A stretch of 64,000 nt of DNA from Azospirillum oryzae (GCF_900177515.1 NZ_FXAK01000002.1:662001-726000), one strand, 5' to 3'. Counted from the first letter of the stretch, positions 33,882 to 43,859 are shown. Numbers and translations: made by a program. The notes: generated from the sequence alone by a model not told the origin.

Positions 33882-35504
33882 ATGGGACCGATCGAAACCT
33901 GGAGCGTTGGAGAGCAGGACACGGTCATCGCCGCTCTCGACCGCGCCGTCGCCAAGCATCCGGACCGTATCCTTCTGGATTTCGGCGGGGAGATGCACAG
34001 CTATGGCGCGGTGGACCGGCTCAGCACCCGGTTCGCGCACGCGCTGGCCGGGCTGGGTGTGCGGGACGGTGATACGGTCGTCACCATGCTCGACAACAAC
34101 ATCGACGCGGTCGTCGCGTGGCTGGCGATCAACAAGCTCCGCGCCGTCAGCGTGCCGATCAACACGGCGCTGCGCGGCGCCTTCCTGCGCCACCAGATCC
34201 ACGACGCCGGCGCCGCCATCGTCCTGTGCGAACCCGATTACCTGCCTCGCATCGCGGCGGTGGCCGGAGAACTGCCGGACGTCAAACTCATCCTGCAACG
34301 CGGAGCCGTGGACTCCGGCGTTCCCTGCGCGAAGCCGGTGCTGCCGCTCGACGCCCATCGGGGGACGGACGACACGCCCTTGGACCGGAAGCCGGAGCCA
34401 GGGGATCTCGCTTGCCTGATCTACACCTCCGGCACCACCGGCCCGTCCAAGGGCTGCATGCTCAGCTACAATTACATGTGCAACCTCGCGCGTCTCCAAC
34501 TGCGGGCGGGGCCGGCGACGGCCGAGGACATCACCTTCACGCCGCTGCCGCTGTTCCATCTGAACGCGATTTCCGTCGGCATCATCTCCAACATCCTGGT
34601 CGGCGCGCGGGTCGCCATCGCGCCGCGCTTCTCGGTGTCGAACTTCTGGCCGGAAATCCGGCGGTCGGGCGCCACCATCGCGTCGATCCTGGGGTCGATG
34701 GGGCAGTTGATCGCGCAGGCCGACGACAGCGACGACATGCGCGCCTGTTTCGGCCAGATCCATACGGTGCGTGGCAACCCCTTCACCGAGGAGGTCAAGG
34801 AGATCTGGCGCACGCGTTTCGGCGCGCGACAGGTCGGCGGCAATGGGTACGGCCTTACGGAAGCCTCCGTGGTGACGTCGCTGCCTGGCGGGGCCTACGC
34901 GGCTCCCGGTTCGTCGGGCACCCGCATTCCCGATTTCGACGTCCGCATCGTCGATGACCAGGACCGCGAACTGCCGCCCGGCGTTCCGGGCGAGGTCATC
35001 ATCAGGCCGCTGCGCCCCAACATCATGTTCATGGGGTATTGGCGCCGTCCGGAAGACACGCTGAAGATCATGCGGAACCTGTGGCTGCATTCCGGCGACA
35101 TCGGCAAGTTCGACGCGGACGGCTTCTTCTACTTCGTCGATCGCAAGAAGGATTACCTGCGGCGGCGCGGCGAGAACATCTCCAGCTTCGAGATGGAAGC
35201 GGCCTTCTCCGCCCACCCCGACCTGCTGGAGGTGGCGGTGCATGCCGTCCCGTCGCCCAAGGGCGAGGACGACGTCAAGGTCACCGCGATCCGCCGACCA
35301 GACTCGGCGCTGACCGAAGAGGCGTTGTTCCACTGGTGCGTGGACAAGATCCCCTATTACGCCATCCCGCGCTACATCGAGTTCCGCAACGCGCTGCCGA
35401 AGAACCCGCAGGGGCGCGTGCTGAAATATGAACTGCGCGACGATGGCAAGACGCCGGCAACCTGGGATTTGGAAGAGACCAACATCAAGGTCGCCAAGCG
35501 CTGA
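33882..35504 (+). CDS. AMP-forming acyl-CoA ligase
   Basis: This enzyme would activate a carboxylic acid with ATP and CoA, feeding beta-oxidation. The 540-residue protein has the AMP-binding P-loop LIYTSGTTGPSKG, GNGYGLTEAS as the A5 motif, LHSGDIGKFDADGFFYFVDR as A7/A8, and NPQGRVLKYELR with the catalytic lysine near the C-terminus. It is complete and of normal length. It begins the second half of the cluster, downstream of a tandem-repeat operator. The substrate may be a ring-cleavage-derived acid or an alkanoate side chain. Confidence 0.9.
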   Translation: MGPIETWSVGEQDTVIAALDRAVAKHPDRILLDFGGEMHSYGAVDRLSTRFAHALAGLGVRDGDTVVTMLDNNIDAVVAWLAINKLRAVSVPINTALRGAFLRHQIHDAGAAIVLCEPDYLPRIAAVAGELPDVKLILQRGAVDSGVPCAKPVLPLDAHRGTDDTPLDRKPEPGDLACLIYTSGTTGPSKGCMLSYNYMCNLARLQLRAGPATAEDITFTPLPLFHLNAISVGIISNILVGARVAIAPRFSVSNFWPEIRRSGATIASILGSMGQLIAQADDSDDMRACFGQIHTVRGNPFTEEVKEIWRTRFGARQVGGNGYGLTEASVVTSLPGGAYAAPGSSGTRIPDFDVRIVDDQDRELPPGVPGEVIIRPLRPNIMFMGYWRRPEDTLKIMRNLWLHSGDIGKFDADGFFYFVDRKKDYLRRRGENISSFEMEAAFSAHPDLLEVAVHAVPSPKGEDDVKVTAIRRPDSALTEEALFHWCVDKIPYYAIPRYIEFRNALPKNPQGRVLKYELRDDGKTPATWDLEETNIKVAKR

Positions 35505-35547
35505 AGACGATCATTGACACCATGTCCGACGAACAGGGGCTGCACCC

Positions 35548-36528
35548 ATGCGTCTGGTAACCTACACCCACAGCGGCATGAAGCCCCGCGCCGGCGCGCT
35601 GGTAGATGGGGACCGTTTCGTCCTCGACCTCGCTGGCGCCGACCGCGCCCTTTACGGCGGGGACAATGCTGATTTCTTGAGCCTGCTGGCACTGATCGAA
35701 GCCGGCGACGACGCGTTCGACCGCGCCGCCGACATCGTGAAGCGGGCCCCCGACGCCGCGTTGACGCCCCGTGCCGCCGTGGCGCTGCTGGCGCCGCTGC
35801 AACCGCCGCCGCAGATGCGCGACTGCATGTGCTTCGAAACCCATATCCGCCAGAGCTACGCGGCGGCCCGCCAGATTCGTGCGCGGGCCAAAGGCCAGGC
35901 ACCGATGGAGACCGGAGAAAGCCCGCTGGAACAGCGGATTTTGAAGCTGTTCGACCAGCAGCCGCTGTACTACAAGGGCAACCGCTTCTCGGTCATCGGC
36001 ACCGACCAGGACGTGTTGTGGCCATCCTATTCCAATGCACTCGATTTCGAGCTGGAGTTCGGCTGCTACATCAAGAGGGCCGCAAAGGACGTGCCGAAGG
36101 ACAAGGCGCGTGACTTCATCTTCGGTTACACGATCTTCAACGATTTCAGCGCCCGCGACACCCAGTCGGTCGAAATGGCCGGGCAACTCGGCCCGGCGAA
36201 GAGCAAGGATTTCGACACCGGCAGCGCCATGGGGCCGTGTCTGGTGACGGCCGACGAGCTTTCCGACCCCTACGCGCTGGAGATGATTGCGCGGGTCGAC
36301 GGTGAGGAATGGGGTCGCGGCAACAGCGCCTCCATGCGCTGGACCTTCGAGGATCTCATCGCCTTCATCTCGCGCTCCGAAACCCTGCATCCGGGCGAAT
36401 TCCTCGGGTCTGGAACGGTCGGCAACGGCTGCGGGCTGGAGCACCTGCGCTTCCTGAAACCCGGTAACATCGTGGAGCTCGAGGTCGAGGGCATCGGCCT
36501 CCTGCGCAACCGTGTTGTCCGGCCCTGA
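35548..36528 (+). CDS. Fumarylacetoacetate hydrolase family protein (long form)
   Basis: FAH-fold enzymes hydrolyse C-C bonds of beta-diketones or decarboxylate or hydrate ring-cleavage products using Mg2+ or Ca2+. This 326-residue protein has DFELEFGCYI with the metal-binding glutamates, FNDFSARDTQSVE with the metal aspartate region, and LGSGTVGNGCG near the end. The length fits the longer FAH subgroup with an N-terminal domain. It lies 43 bases after the CoA ligase and 38 bases before a VOC gene, forming an operon of side-product processing. Confidence 0.85.
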   Translation: MRLVTYTHSGMKPRAGALVDGDRFVLDLAGADRALYGGDNADFLSLLALIEAGDDAFDRAADIVKRAPDAALTPRAAVALLAPLQPPPQMRDCMCFETHIRQSYAAARQIRARAKGQAPMETGESPLEQRILKLFDQQPLYYKGNRFSVIGTDQDVLWPSYSNALDFELEFGCYIKRAAKDVPKDKARDFIFGYTIFNDFSARDTQSVEMAGQLGPAKSKDFDTGSAMGPCLVTADELSDPYALEMIARVDGEEWGRGNSASMRWTFEDLIAFISRSETLHPGEFLGSGTVGNGCGLEHLRFLKPGNIVELEVEGIGLLRNRVVRP

Positions 36529-36566
36529 GGCGGGCGCCCGTCAGCGAACAGCACAAGGAACAGGTC

Positions 36567-37529
36567 ATGTTTGAAATGCTTCTCAGCGGCGACCTGATGG
36601 TCCACGACCCGGACGACATGGCCGCGCGCATCGTCTCCAAGCTAGGTGTCCACGGCCATCCGAACTGGCGCCAAGGCTTCGGCAACCATCCCTATGTCGC
36701 CCATTTCCTGCGAGTCCACAAATCGTTGGCGGTGTCGCCTACACGAATCGAGCCGCAGGGCCATCTCGACCGGCCGAACCAGGGTGACCCCTTCTTCCCG
36801 GTGTTCCTGAAGAGCCTGGAGGAGTTCCAAGGGCCGTTCCGCCCGATCAAGACCCACGCGACGGTGCTCGTCGCCCGCGATTTCGGCGCGGTGGTCGAGC
36901 GGCTGGCGCGGCGCAAGGCGCCCTTCCGTCTGGCCCAGATCACTCCGGAAATGCCCTTCGACCGGCTCTGGGTCGGCTGCACGCCGGAGCGTCCCGGCTA
37001 CGAACCATCGGTCGATGGCGGGCTGTGCATCGAGGTGATGCCGCTGGAGCCGTTGCAGATGCCGGCCGACACCTTTCTGACGCCGCCGCCGCTGCCGCGC
37101 GATCCCAAGCCGGGCGACATGGTGCGGGTTGTCAATCGGGGTTTCCTGGTGCGCGACCTTGACGACACGCTGCGCCGTCTGTCGGCCAATTTGAATTGGG
37201 AACCGATGGGGCCGGTCGAGACCCTGACGGCCAGCGGCTACCGTCGCGCCCGAATGGGATTCGCCCTTACGCACAGCGCGACATTCGATATCATCGAGCC
37301 GACCCGCTGGGACAGCGAAACCGGCCGCTACCTGCACAATTGGGGACCGGGCCCCTACCACATCCGCGTGTCGGTCACCGGGCTGGACGCCAAGGCCGAG
37401 GATTTGCGGGCGCGTGACACCCGCTTCACGCTGGATGAACATTCCGACGCGGTCGACGGCCCGCTGCTGCGCGTCGATCCGGCCGAGTTCGGCGGGGCGA
37501 TCTTCGAATTCGTCGAGCACCGGAACTGA
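36567..37529 (+). CDS. Two-domain VOC/glyoxalase-like protein, distinct from the extradiol pair
   Basis: This 320-residue protein has two VOC-like halves: KTHATVLVARDFGAVVERLA near residues 92-112 and VVNRGFLVRDLDDTLRRL near 187-204, with YHIRVSV and FGGAIFEFVEH in the second half. It does not align with the 304-residue extradiol dioxygenases and lacks their clear H-H-E triad. It may be an isomerase, dioxygenase or binding protein. The operon position, just after a FAH-family hydrolase, suggests handling of a ring-cleavage product. A perfect hairpin follows the stop. Confidence 0.6.
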   Translation: MFEMLLSGDLMVHDPDDMAARIVSKLGVHGHPNWRQGFGNHPYVAHFLRVHKSLAVSPTRIEPQGHLDRPNQGDPFFPVFLKSLEEFQGPFRPIKTHATVLVARDFGAVVERLARRKAPFRLAQITPEMPFDRLWVGCTPERPGYEPSVDGGLCIEVMPLEPLQMPADTFLTPPPLPRDPKPGDMVRVVNRGFLVRDLDDTLRRLSANLNWEPMGPVETLTASGYRRARMGFALTHSATFDIIEPTRWDSETGRYLHNWGPGPYHIRVSVTGLDAKAEDLRARDTRFTLDEHSDAVDGPLLRVDPAEFGGAIFEFVEHRN

Positions 37530-37551
37530 GCGCGCCGCCGAGGCGGCGCGC
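37530..37551. terminator. Hairpin between convergent VOC and tetR genes
   Basis: GCGCGCCGCC (37530-37539) and GGCGGCGCGC (37542-37551) are perfect inverted repeats immediately after the VOC stop and before the end of the convergent tetR gene. The position suggests termination of both transcripts, although T-runs are absent. Confidence 0.6.
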
Positions 37552-37573
37552 ATCATTCCCTCCTATCAATCCC

Positions 37574-38167
37574 TCATCGGGGGCGGGGCCAGAGCGCGGT
37601 CACCATCCGTGTCGTCCGTTCCAGGAAGTCCTGATAATTGCCGGTGGACGGCACGATCAGTTCGCTCAGCATGTAGCGGATCAGCAACTCCGACAGCAGG
37701 TCGCGGTCCAGCGTCACGCCGGTTGCTGCCTCCCAGTCGGTGAAGGTGCTGTCCAACACATGCTGGGTGCGCTTGATCGACTGTTCGAAGTTCTGCCGGA
37801 AATCCTTGACCGAGAAGACCGGCTCGATCTCGAACAGGCGGCGGGCGTTGTCGGCGTTCAGATACACCCAGACGCAGCGCAGATAGGCGGCGAAGCGCTC
37901 GGACGGATCGACTGAGGATTCCAGGACCTCGCCGACCTTGCGTTCGAATTTCTCGCGCATGTGGCGGCTGAAGCCTTCGAGCAGTTCCTCCTTCGAACTG
38001 AAATAGCGATAGAAGGTGCCGCGCGCGATGTCCGCTTCCTCGCAGACAGCGCGCACCGAGAGTTCCGTCGAGCCTTCGCGCAAGACCATCTGTTCGATGG
38101 TTTCAAGAATCTTCTGAATGGTTTCGGCTGGTCTCGGGTCCCAGCGCTTTCCTCGAATGACCGGCAT
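37574..38167 (-). CDS. TetR-family regulator divergent from the DUF1302 gene
   Basis: This 197-residue TetR protein has the DNA-binding unit LSVRAVCEEADIARGTFYRYF, then SSKEELLEGFSRHM. The C-terminal domain is unlike the TetR at 21414. It is transcribed away from the DUF1302 gene, so the shared 378-base region is its likely target. That region holds one tandem-repeat operator and a 12-bp palindrome (38389-38400). The ATG at 38167 is used; an upstream extension has no family similarity. Confidence 0.83.
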   Translation of the reverse strand: MPVIRGKRWDPRPAETIQKILETIEQMVLREGSTELSVRAVCEEADIARGTFYRYFSSKEELLEGFSRHMREKFERKVGEVLESSVDPSERFAAYLRCVWVYLNADNARRLFEIEPVFSVKDFRQNFEQSIKRTQHVLDSTFTDWEAATGVTLDRDLLSELLIRYMLSELIVPSTGNYQDFLERTTRMVTALWPRPR

Positions 38168-38545
38168 GCAATCGCCCTTTGGATTGAGACCTGACGCGGC
38201 GCGTGGCTGGCTGGCGCATCCGATGTCCGATGCGCCTAGCGAATGACGAGCGGCGACATCGATATCACCGCGCGAAGGGTATTGACAATCGGCTTGACGG
38301 ATCGTCGGCATGCGACTTCACGACATGATAATTCTGAAATTAGAATATCATTCTTCCATCAAAAAAAGATTGTGAACGTTTTCGCCTCTGTTGTACAACA
38401 TTGCTGATAGAACGGATTGTAGGTCTCTGGCAACAGTATCGACGCCGACGATTTCAAAAGCGTGAGCGGCGCGAGGCGCGAGGCGCGCACGACGCCGGGG
38501 ACCTGGGTCAACAAGCAACAATGACTCGAAACCGACGGGGGGAAC
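38168..38545. other. Divergent intergenic region, tetR to DUF1302
   Basis: No gene is visible. The region includes a tandem-repeat operator and promoter (separate entry) and then TGTTGTACAACA (38389-38400), a perfect 12-bp palindrome lying over the predicted -10. The transcript start would be near 38405, leaving a leader of about 140 bases before the GTG of the DUF1302 gene. Confidence 0.5.
38332..38400 (+). promoter_or_regulatory. Tandem-repeat operator, promoter and 12-bp palindrome upstream of DUF1302
   Basis: TTCTGAAATTAGAA (38332-38345) is a perfect box. A second, weaker box TTCTTCCATCAAAA starts exactly 19 bp later (38351-38364). Five bases further is TTGTGA (38370-38375), then an 18-base spacer and TACAAC (38394-38399). 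The palindrome TGTTGTACAACA covers the -10, so activation upstream and repression at the -10 may both operate here. Confidence 0.6.
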
Positions 38546-40177
38546 GTGACACATCCACAACGGTCCTGCACCTATGCCGGGCGGACAGCCGCCGGCCTTG
38601 GCGTTGCCATGCTGCTTCTGGGGGCGGCGAGCGCGAGTGCCTTTGAAATTCCCACCGACAACTCTGATCTGCGGATCCGCTTCGACAACACGGTCCGCTA
38701 TAATCTGGGTGTCCGCGCCGAAGGCATCGATTCCCGCATCGCCAACAACCCGAACTACGACGAATCCGATCGCAAGTTCGGCCGTGGCGACGTCATCACC
38801 AACCGCCTGGACATCTTGTCGGAGTTCGACGTCGCCTTTCGCGAACGCTACGGCCTGCGGGTGACGGGGGCCTTCTGGTACGACAACGCCTATCATGACA
38901 CCGACGTCAATCCGAATCCGGCCCTGCGCGGCTATGTCAGCGGTTACAACGGCAATCGCTACAACAGCGACGTGCGCCGTTATTATCGCGGCCCGTCGGG
39001 CGAACTGCTGGATGCCTTTGTGTATGGCCGCGTCGATGCCGGGACGGTGCCGGTCGATGTGAAGATCGGCCGCCACGTCATCTATTGGGGCGAAGGATTG
39101 TTGTTCGGCGCCCATGCCATCAGCTATTCCCAGGCGCCGCTCGACGGTCGCAAGGCAGTGTCCAGCCCCGGTATCGAGACCAAGGAGGTCTTCCTGCCGG
39201 TCGGCCAAGTGTCGGCCAAGGCGCAGTTGTCGCCAAACCTGTCGATCGCCGGCCAGTTCTTCCTGGAATGGGATCCGACCCGCGTTCCGGCGGGCGGAAC
39301 CTATCTGGCGCCGGCCGACTTTCTGCTCGGCGACCGGCTGGCCGTCGGCGGGAATCGATCGATTCCCCGGATCGGCGATCTGGAGCCGCACAACATCGGC
39401 AATTGGGGCGTTAACGCCCGCTACAACATCGAATCCATCGATTCGACGGTCGGTGCCTATTACCGAGCGTTCGACGACTACACGCCGTGGGGACCGCAAA
39501 CGCTGCCCACCGGCTACCGGTTCGTCTACGCCAAGGACACCAAGCTGATCGGCCTCAGCTTCAACACCATCGGCCTGGGCGGTGCCAGCATCGGTACGGA
39601 GGTGTCGTACCGTCACAATGCCGCGCTCAACAGCGCGTCGATCAGCGCGGTGGACAACCAGGGTGCGCGTGGAAACACGTGGCACGCGGTGGCCAACGCT
39701 GTTTGGCTGCTCGACAGCAGCCCGGTCTACGACACCGGCAACCTCGTCGTCGAACTAGCCTACAGCCGCCTGGGCGAGGTCACCCACAATGCCAGCCTAT
39801 ACAAGGGCAGGGGATATGGCGGCTGTGTCGGGCTGAGCGCTGCCGACGGCTGTTCGACGCGCGATTACGTGGGCATCGCGGCGAACTTCACGCCGCAATG
39901 GCTCCAGGTCTTTCCGTCCACCGATCTCGACCTGCCGATGACGATCAATTACGGCCTGCGCGGGAACGCGCCCACCGCCGGCGGCGGCAACGAGGGCGTG
40001 CTGACCTGGTCGGTTGGCGCCAAGCTGACCTACCAACAACGTCACGAAGTGACCCTGCGCTACACCGATCAGCACGCTGACGGCAAATACGCCAACAACG
40101 CGCTGATTGGCGGCAACGGAAGCCCGCAGTTGAACGATCGCGGCTACGTGTCGCTCACCTACAAGACGTCCTTCTGA
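38546..40177 (+). CDS. DUF1302-family outer-membrane protein
   Basis: DUF1302 proteins are large outer-membrane beta-barrels found beside DUF1329, YCF48 and RND genes in degraders of hydrophobic compounds. This 543-residue protein has a signal peptide ending near ASASA (about residue 32). Many alternating hydrophobic strands rich in Tyr and Asn follow, and it ends in a C-terminal phenylalanine (TYKTSF), the barrel-insertion signature. It probably moves a hydrophobic substrate or lipid across the outer membrane. The GTG start follows a GGGGGGAAC ribosome site; no ATG fits the signal peptide better. Confidence 0.82.
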   Translation: MTHPQRSCTYAGRTAAGLGVAMLLLGAASASAFEIPTDNSDLRIRFDNTVRYNLGVRAEGIDSRIANNPNYDESDRKFGRGDVITNRLDILSEFDVAFRERYGLRVTGAFWYDNAYHDTDVNPNPALRGYVSGYNGNRYNSDVRRYYRGPSGELLDAFVYGRVDAGTVPVDVKIGRHVIYWGEGLLFGAHAISYSQAPLDGRKAVSSPGIETKEVFLPVGQVSAKAQLSPNLSIAGQFFLEWDPTRVPAGGTYLAPADFLLGDRLAVGGNRSIPRIGDLEPHNIGNWGVNARYNIESIDSTVGAYYRAFDDYTPWGPQTLPTGYRFVYAKDTKLIGLSFNTIGLGGASIGTEVSYRHNAALNSASISAVDNQGARGNTWHAVANAVWLLDSSPVYDTGNLVVELAYSRLGEVTHNASLYKGRGYGGCVGLSAADGCSTRDYVGIAANFTPQWLQVFPSTDLDLPMTINYGLRGNAPTAGGGNEGVLTWSVGAKLTYQQRHEVTLRYTDQHADGKYANNALIGGNGSPQLNDRGYVSLTYKTSF

Positions 40178-40228
40178 GAACGTGCGCGGACGCGCGTCGA
40201 TATGGACCGGCAACGGTGGAGGTTGGGA

Positions 40229-41326
40229 ATGAAATCGGCACGAGCACGGGCCTTGTCATGGACGCTCGGCATGACCCTTGCGGCGATGCTTCCGCAGGCG
40301 GCCGTGTCGGCAGCCTTCCAGGATCCCCTCGACGTTCCGGCGGCGGTCGACGTCGCGAGCCTGACATCACGAATCTTCGCGGTGGCCGGCGGACCGGAGC
40401 GGCTGTTCGCGGTGGGTGCGCAGGGGACGATCCTGGCGTCGGACGACCAGGGTGCGCGATGGGAGCAAATCCCGTCTCCTGTCAGCTCCGATCTGACCGC
40501 CATCACCTTCGCGACCAAGGCCGATGGGTTCATCGTCGGTCATGACAGCGTGTTGATGCGCAGCCGCGACGCCGGCCGGAGCTGGACCCGGCAGTTCGAT
40601 GTCCGGACGCTGAACCAAGCCATGCTCGACCACTACCGCAAGCTTCCGGCCGGGGAAGCGGACGGCGAGGCGATCCGCCAATGGATCGCGGAGCTGGAAC
40701 AGCGCGTCGCCAGCGGTGCGCCGCTTCCCTTCTTCGACGTGTGGTTCGCCGATTCCCGGCTGGGTTTCGCAATCGGGGCCTTCAACCTGCTGCTCGTCAC
40801 TGAAGATGGCGGCGAGCACTGGACCCCCTGGATGGAACGGACGGAAAACCCGCGTGGCGCCCATCTCTACGCGGTGCGCGGAACGCCTGGACCGGACGGC
40901 GAGGTCTACATCGCCGGTGAACTCGGTCTTCTGATGCGGTTTGACCGGGCGTCGCGGCGCTTCGTCGCGGTCCCGACGCCCTATGAGGGCACGTATTTCT
41001 CGATGGCGGTCGATGGCGACACGCTGGTGGTGGCGGGGCTGCGCGGCAACGCATTCCTCAGCCGCGACCGGGGACGGGCCTGGACCCGACTCGACACTCG
41101 CACGACGGCGTCCATCGCGGCGGTCTCCCGGATGGAGGGCGGACGCTTCGCCCTGCTGGCGCAGAACGGCGGTGTTCTGGTGGCCGACCGCGACGGCAGG
41201 ATCACTCCGGCGGGGGCGCCCCTAGGGCGATCGTCCTATGCGCTGGCGGTCGCCGCCGGCGGAGCGGTCGCCATCGGCACCGACGCCGGCGTGAAGCGGG
41301 TCGCCGTCGCGGCACCGACTCCCTGA
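40229..41326 (+). CDS. YCF48/BNR-type periplasmic beta-propeller protein
   Basis: This 365-residue exported protein has a signal peptide with likely cleavage after VSA (about residue 29). It then has repeated propeller blades of the type ASDDQGARWE, SRDAGRSWTR, TEDGGEHWTP and SRDRGRAWTR, the BNR/Asp-box signature. YCF48-like proteins next to MMPL transporters are thought to be periplasmic partners of the pump. The ATG at 40229 follows GGAGG; an upstream ATG at 40202 would lengthen the cytoplasmic end of the signal peptide. It is 52 bases downstream of the DUF1302 gene. Confidence 0.82.
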   Translation: MKSARARALSWTLGMTLAAMLPQAAVSAAFQDPLDVPAAVDVASLTSRIFAVAGGPERLFAVGAQGTILASDDQGARWEQIPSPVSSDLTAITFATKADGFIVGHDSVLMRSRDAGRSWTRQFDVRTLNQAMLDHYRKLPAGEADGEAIRQWIAELEQRVASGAPLPFFDVWFADSRLGFAIGAFNLLLVTEDGGEHWTPWMERTENPRGAHLYAVRGTPGPDGEVYIAGELGLLMRFDRASRRFVAVPTPYEGTYFSMAVDGDTLVVAGLRGNAFLSRDRGRAWTRLDTRTTASIAAVSRMEGGRFALLAQNGGVLVADRDGRITPAGAPLGRSSYALAVAAGGAVAIGTDAGVKRVAVAAPTP

Positions 41327-41369
41327 ACGGGGCATCGGCCCTCCGCACCAAATTCGCAAAGGAAAGCCT

Positions 41370-43859
41370 GTGGCAGCGCAAGCACAAGACATGGCACCGA
41401 TGCCGGTGATCGGCGATCCGGCCCAGTTCGACCGCCGGTCGGGAAATCTGGTCGAGCGCGCGGTGTTCAATAACCGCGCCCTGTTCGTCGCGCTGTGCGC
41501 CCTGGTGACGGCGCTGTTCGCGTGGCAAGCCTACGGCCTGCGCCTGAACGCCAGCTACGAGAAGGTCATCCCTACCGCGCATCCCTACATCGGGAACTAC
41601 CAGACCTACCGCGCGGACCTGCCAAACCTCGGCAATACGGTCCGCATTGTGGTGGAGAACACGCGCGGCGATATCTTTGACCCGGCCTATCTCAAGGATC
41701 TGCAACGGATCAACGACACCGTCTATCTGATGCCGGGCGTTGATCGATCCTGGATGAAATCGCTGTGGATGCCAATCGTCCGCTGGCGCGAGGTGACGGA
41801 AACCGGGATCAACGGCGGGCCGGTGATGCCCGCCGACTACAGCGGTTCGCCCGAGAGCATCGCCAAGCTGCGCCAGAACCTGGCGCGCGCTGGCGTGATG
41901 GGTTCGCTGGTCGCCAACGACCTGAAATCGACGATGATCGTGGTGCCGCTGCTCGGCGACGACCCGAAGACCGGCGAGCAGCTCGACTACCGCGCCTTCT
42001 CGCGCGCGCTGGAGGACAAGGTCCGGGCCCTGCAGAACGACGGAACGCGGGTCCACATCGTCGGCTTCGCCAAGCTGATCGGCGATCTGATCGACGGCGT
42101 CGCCGAAGTGATGGGCTATTTCGCTGTCTCGGTCGCCATCGCGGCGGTTATCATCTTCCTCTACAACCGCTGCATCCGCAGCACGGTGGTCGTGCTGGCC
42201 TGTTCGATGGTCGCGGTGGTGTGGCAACTGGGGGCGATCACCGCGCTCGGTTATTCGCTGAACCCTTACTCGGTGCTGGTGCCGTTCCTGGTCTTCGCCA
42301 TCGGCGTTTCGCATGGCGCGCAGAAGATGAACGGCATCATGCAGGATGTCGGGCGGGGCACGCACCGCTATGTCGCCGCGCGCTTCACCTTCCGGCGGCT
42401 GTTCCTGGCCGGGTTCACCGCCCTGCTCGCCGACGTCGTCGGCTTCGCGGTGCTGCTGGTGATCGATATTCCGGTTATCAAGGAACTGGCCCTGATGGCG
42501 AGCCTCGGCGTCGGCATGCTGATCATGACCAACCTGCTGCTGCTGCCGGTGATCCTGTCCTATTCCGGTGTCGGCGCCGCTGCCGCCCAGCGCAGCCTGC
42601 GCGAGGATTCGAAGGTCGATGAAAGCAGCGGCAAGGGGTTCTGGGAGTGGCTGGTGCGCTTCACCGACCGGCGCTGGGCGGCAGGCACGCTGGCGGCCGC
42701 GCTGGCGCTGACCGTCGCCGGCTACGCCGTCAGCCTGAACCTGAAGATCGGCGATCTCGATCCCGGCGCTCCGGAACTGCGCGCCAATTCCCGCTACAAC
42801 AAAGACAACGCCTACATCACGTCCCACTACAACCTGTCCAGCGATCAGTTGGCGGTCATTGTGGTGACGCCGGTGGAGGGCTGCCGGATGTTCCCGACCT
42901 TGGTCGACATTGGCCGGCTGGAGCGCAAGCTCGCCCAGTTGCCGGGCGTCCAGCGGGTCGAATCGCTGGCGGGAACGACGGCGATGATCACCTCGGCGTT
43001 GTTCGAGGCCGGCGGCAAATGGACGACCATCAGCCGCGACCAGACCATCACCGACAATGCGATGAGCGCCGCAATCGCGGTCGACCCCTCGGCGGTCAAC
43101 GCCAACTGCTCGGTGACGCCGGTCGTCGCCTATCTGTCCGACCACAAGGCCGAAACGCTGGAGCGCGCGATCAAGGCGGTCGAGGACTTCGCCGCCACCC
43201 ACAATCGCGACGGCGTATCGTTCCTGCCGGTGGCCGGCAGCGCCGGCATCGAGGCGGTAACCAACATCGTCGTGCACGACGCCAACCGGATCATGCTGCT
43301 CTACGTCTACGCGGCCGTGCTGGTGCTGTGCTTCGTCACCTTCCGCAGCTGGCGGGCGGTGGTCGTGGCGGTGGTGCCGCTGGTGATGACCTCGGTGCTG
43401 TGCGAGGCGCTGATGGTCGTGCTGGGCATCGGGGTGAAGGTGGCGACGTTGCCAGTGGTGGCGCTCGGCGTCGGCATCGGCGTCGATTACGCGCTGTATT
43501 TGCTGAGCGTCCAGATTGCTCTTCAGCGCGCCGGGCTGCCCTTGGCCGAGGCGTACCGCCGGGCGTTGCGCTTCACCGGTCGGGTGGTCGGGCTGATCGG
43601 CGTGACTCTGGCCGCCGGGGTCGGCGTCTGGGCTTTGTCGCCGATCAAATTCCAGGCCGACATGGGCATCCTGCTGACCTTCATGTTCCTGTGGAACATG
43701 GTCGGGGCGCTGGTGCTGATCCCGGCGCTCTCGCATTTCCTGATGCGTGGGAAGAAGGAGCGGGACGAGACCGCGCGCCGGGCGGCTGCCGCCAAGACCA
43801 CCAAGACCGAAGGCGCCGCCGTGTTGCGCTCGGACGAAGCATCCGCCGGAGCCGACTGA
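41370..43859 (+). CDS. MMPL/RND-superfamily transporter
   Basis: This 829-residue inner-membrane protein has the duplicated RND layout: a helix, a large periplasmic loop and a five-helix bundle, repeated. The first bundle contains VLVPFLVFAIGVSHGAQKMN and the second VVALGVGIGVDYALYLLS, the family's conserved helix-4 motif with its aspartate in the second half. MMPL-type RND proteins move lipids and hydrophobic molecules using the proton gradient. With the DUF1302, YCF48 and DUF1329 genes it probably forms a trans-envelope system. It starts at GTG after AAGGAAA. Confidence 0.88.
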   Translation: MAAQAQDMAPMPVIGDPAQFDRRSGNLVERAVFNNRALFVALCALVTALFAWQAYGLRLNASYEKVIPTAHPYIGNYQTYRADLPNLGNTVRIVVENTRGDIFDPAYLKDLQRINDTVYLMPGVDRSWMKSLWMPIVRWREVTETGINGGPVMPADYSGSPESIAKLRQNLARAGVMGSLVANDLKSTMIVVPLLGDDPKTGEQLDYRAFSRALEDKVRALQNDGTRVHIVGFAKLIGDLIDGVAEVMGYFAVSVAIAAVIIFLYNRCIRSTVVVLACSMVAVVWQLGAITALGYSLNPYSVLVPFLVFAIGVSHGAQKMNGIMQDVGRGTHRYVAARFTFRRLFLAGFTALLADVVGFAVLLVIDIPVIKELALMASLGVGMLIMTNLLLLPVILSYSGVGAAAAQRSLREDSKVDESSGKGFWEWLVRFTDRRWAAGTLAAALALTVAGYAVSLNLKIGDLDPGAPELRANSRYNKDNAYITSHYNLSSDQLAVIVVTPVEGCRMFPTLVDIGRLERKLAQLPGVQRVESLAGTTAMITSALFEAGGKWTTISRDQTITDNAMSAAIAVDPSAVNANCSVTPVVAYLSDHKAETLERAIKAVEDFAATHNRDGVSFLPVAGSAGIEAVTNIVVHDANRIMLLYVYAAVLVLCFVTFRSWRAVVVAVVPLVMTSVLCEALMVVLGIGVKVATLPVVALGVGIGVDYALYLLSVQIALQRAGLPLAEAYRRALRFTGRVVGLIGVTLAAGVGVWALSPIKFQADMGILLTFMFLWNMVGALVLIPALSHFLMRGKKERDETARRAAAAKTTKTEGAAVLRSDEASAGAD

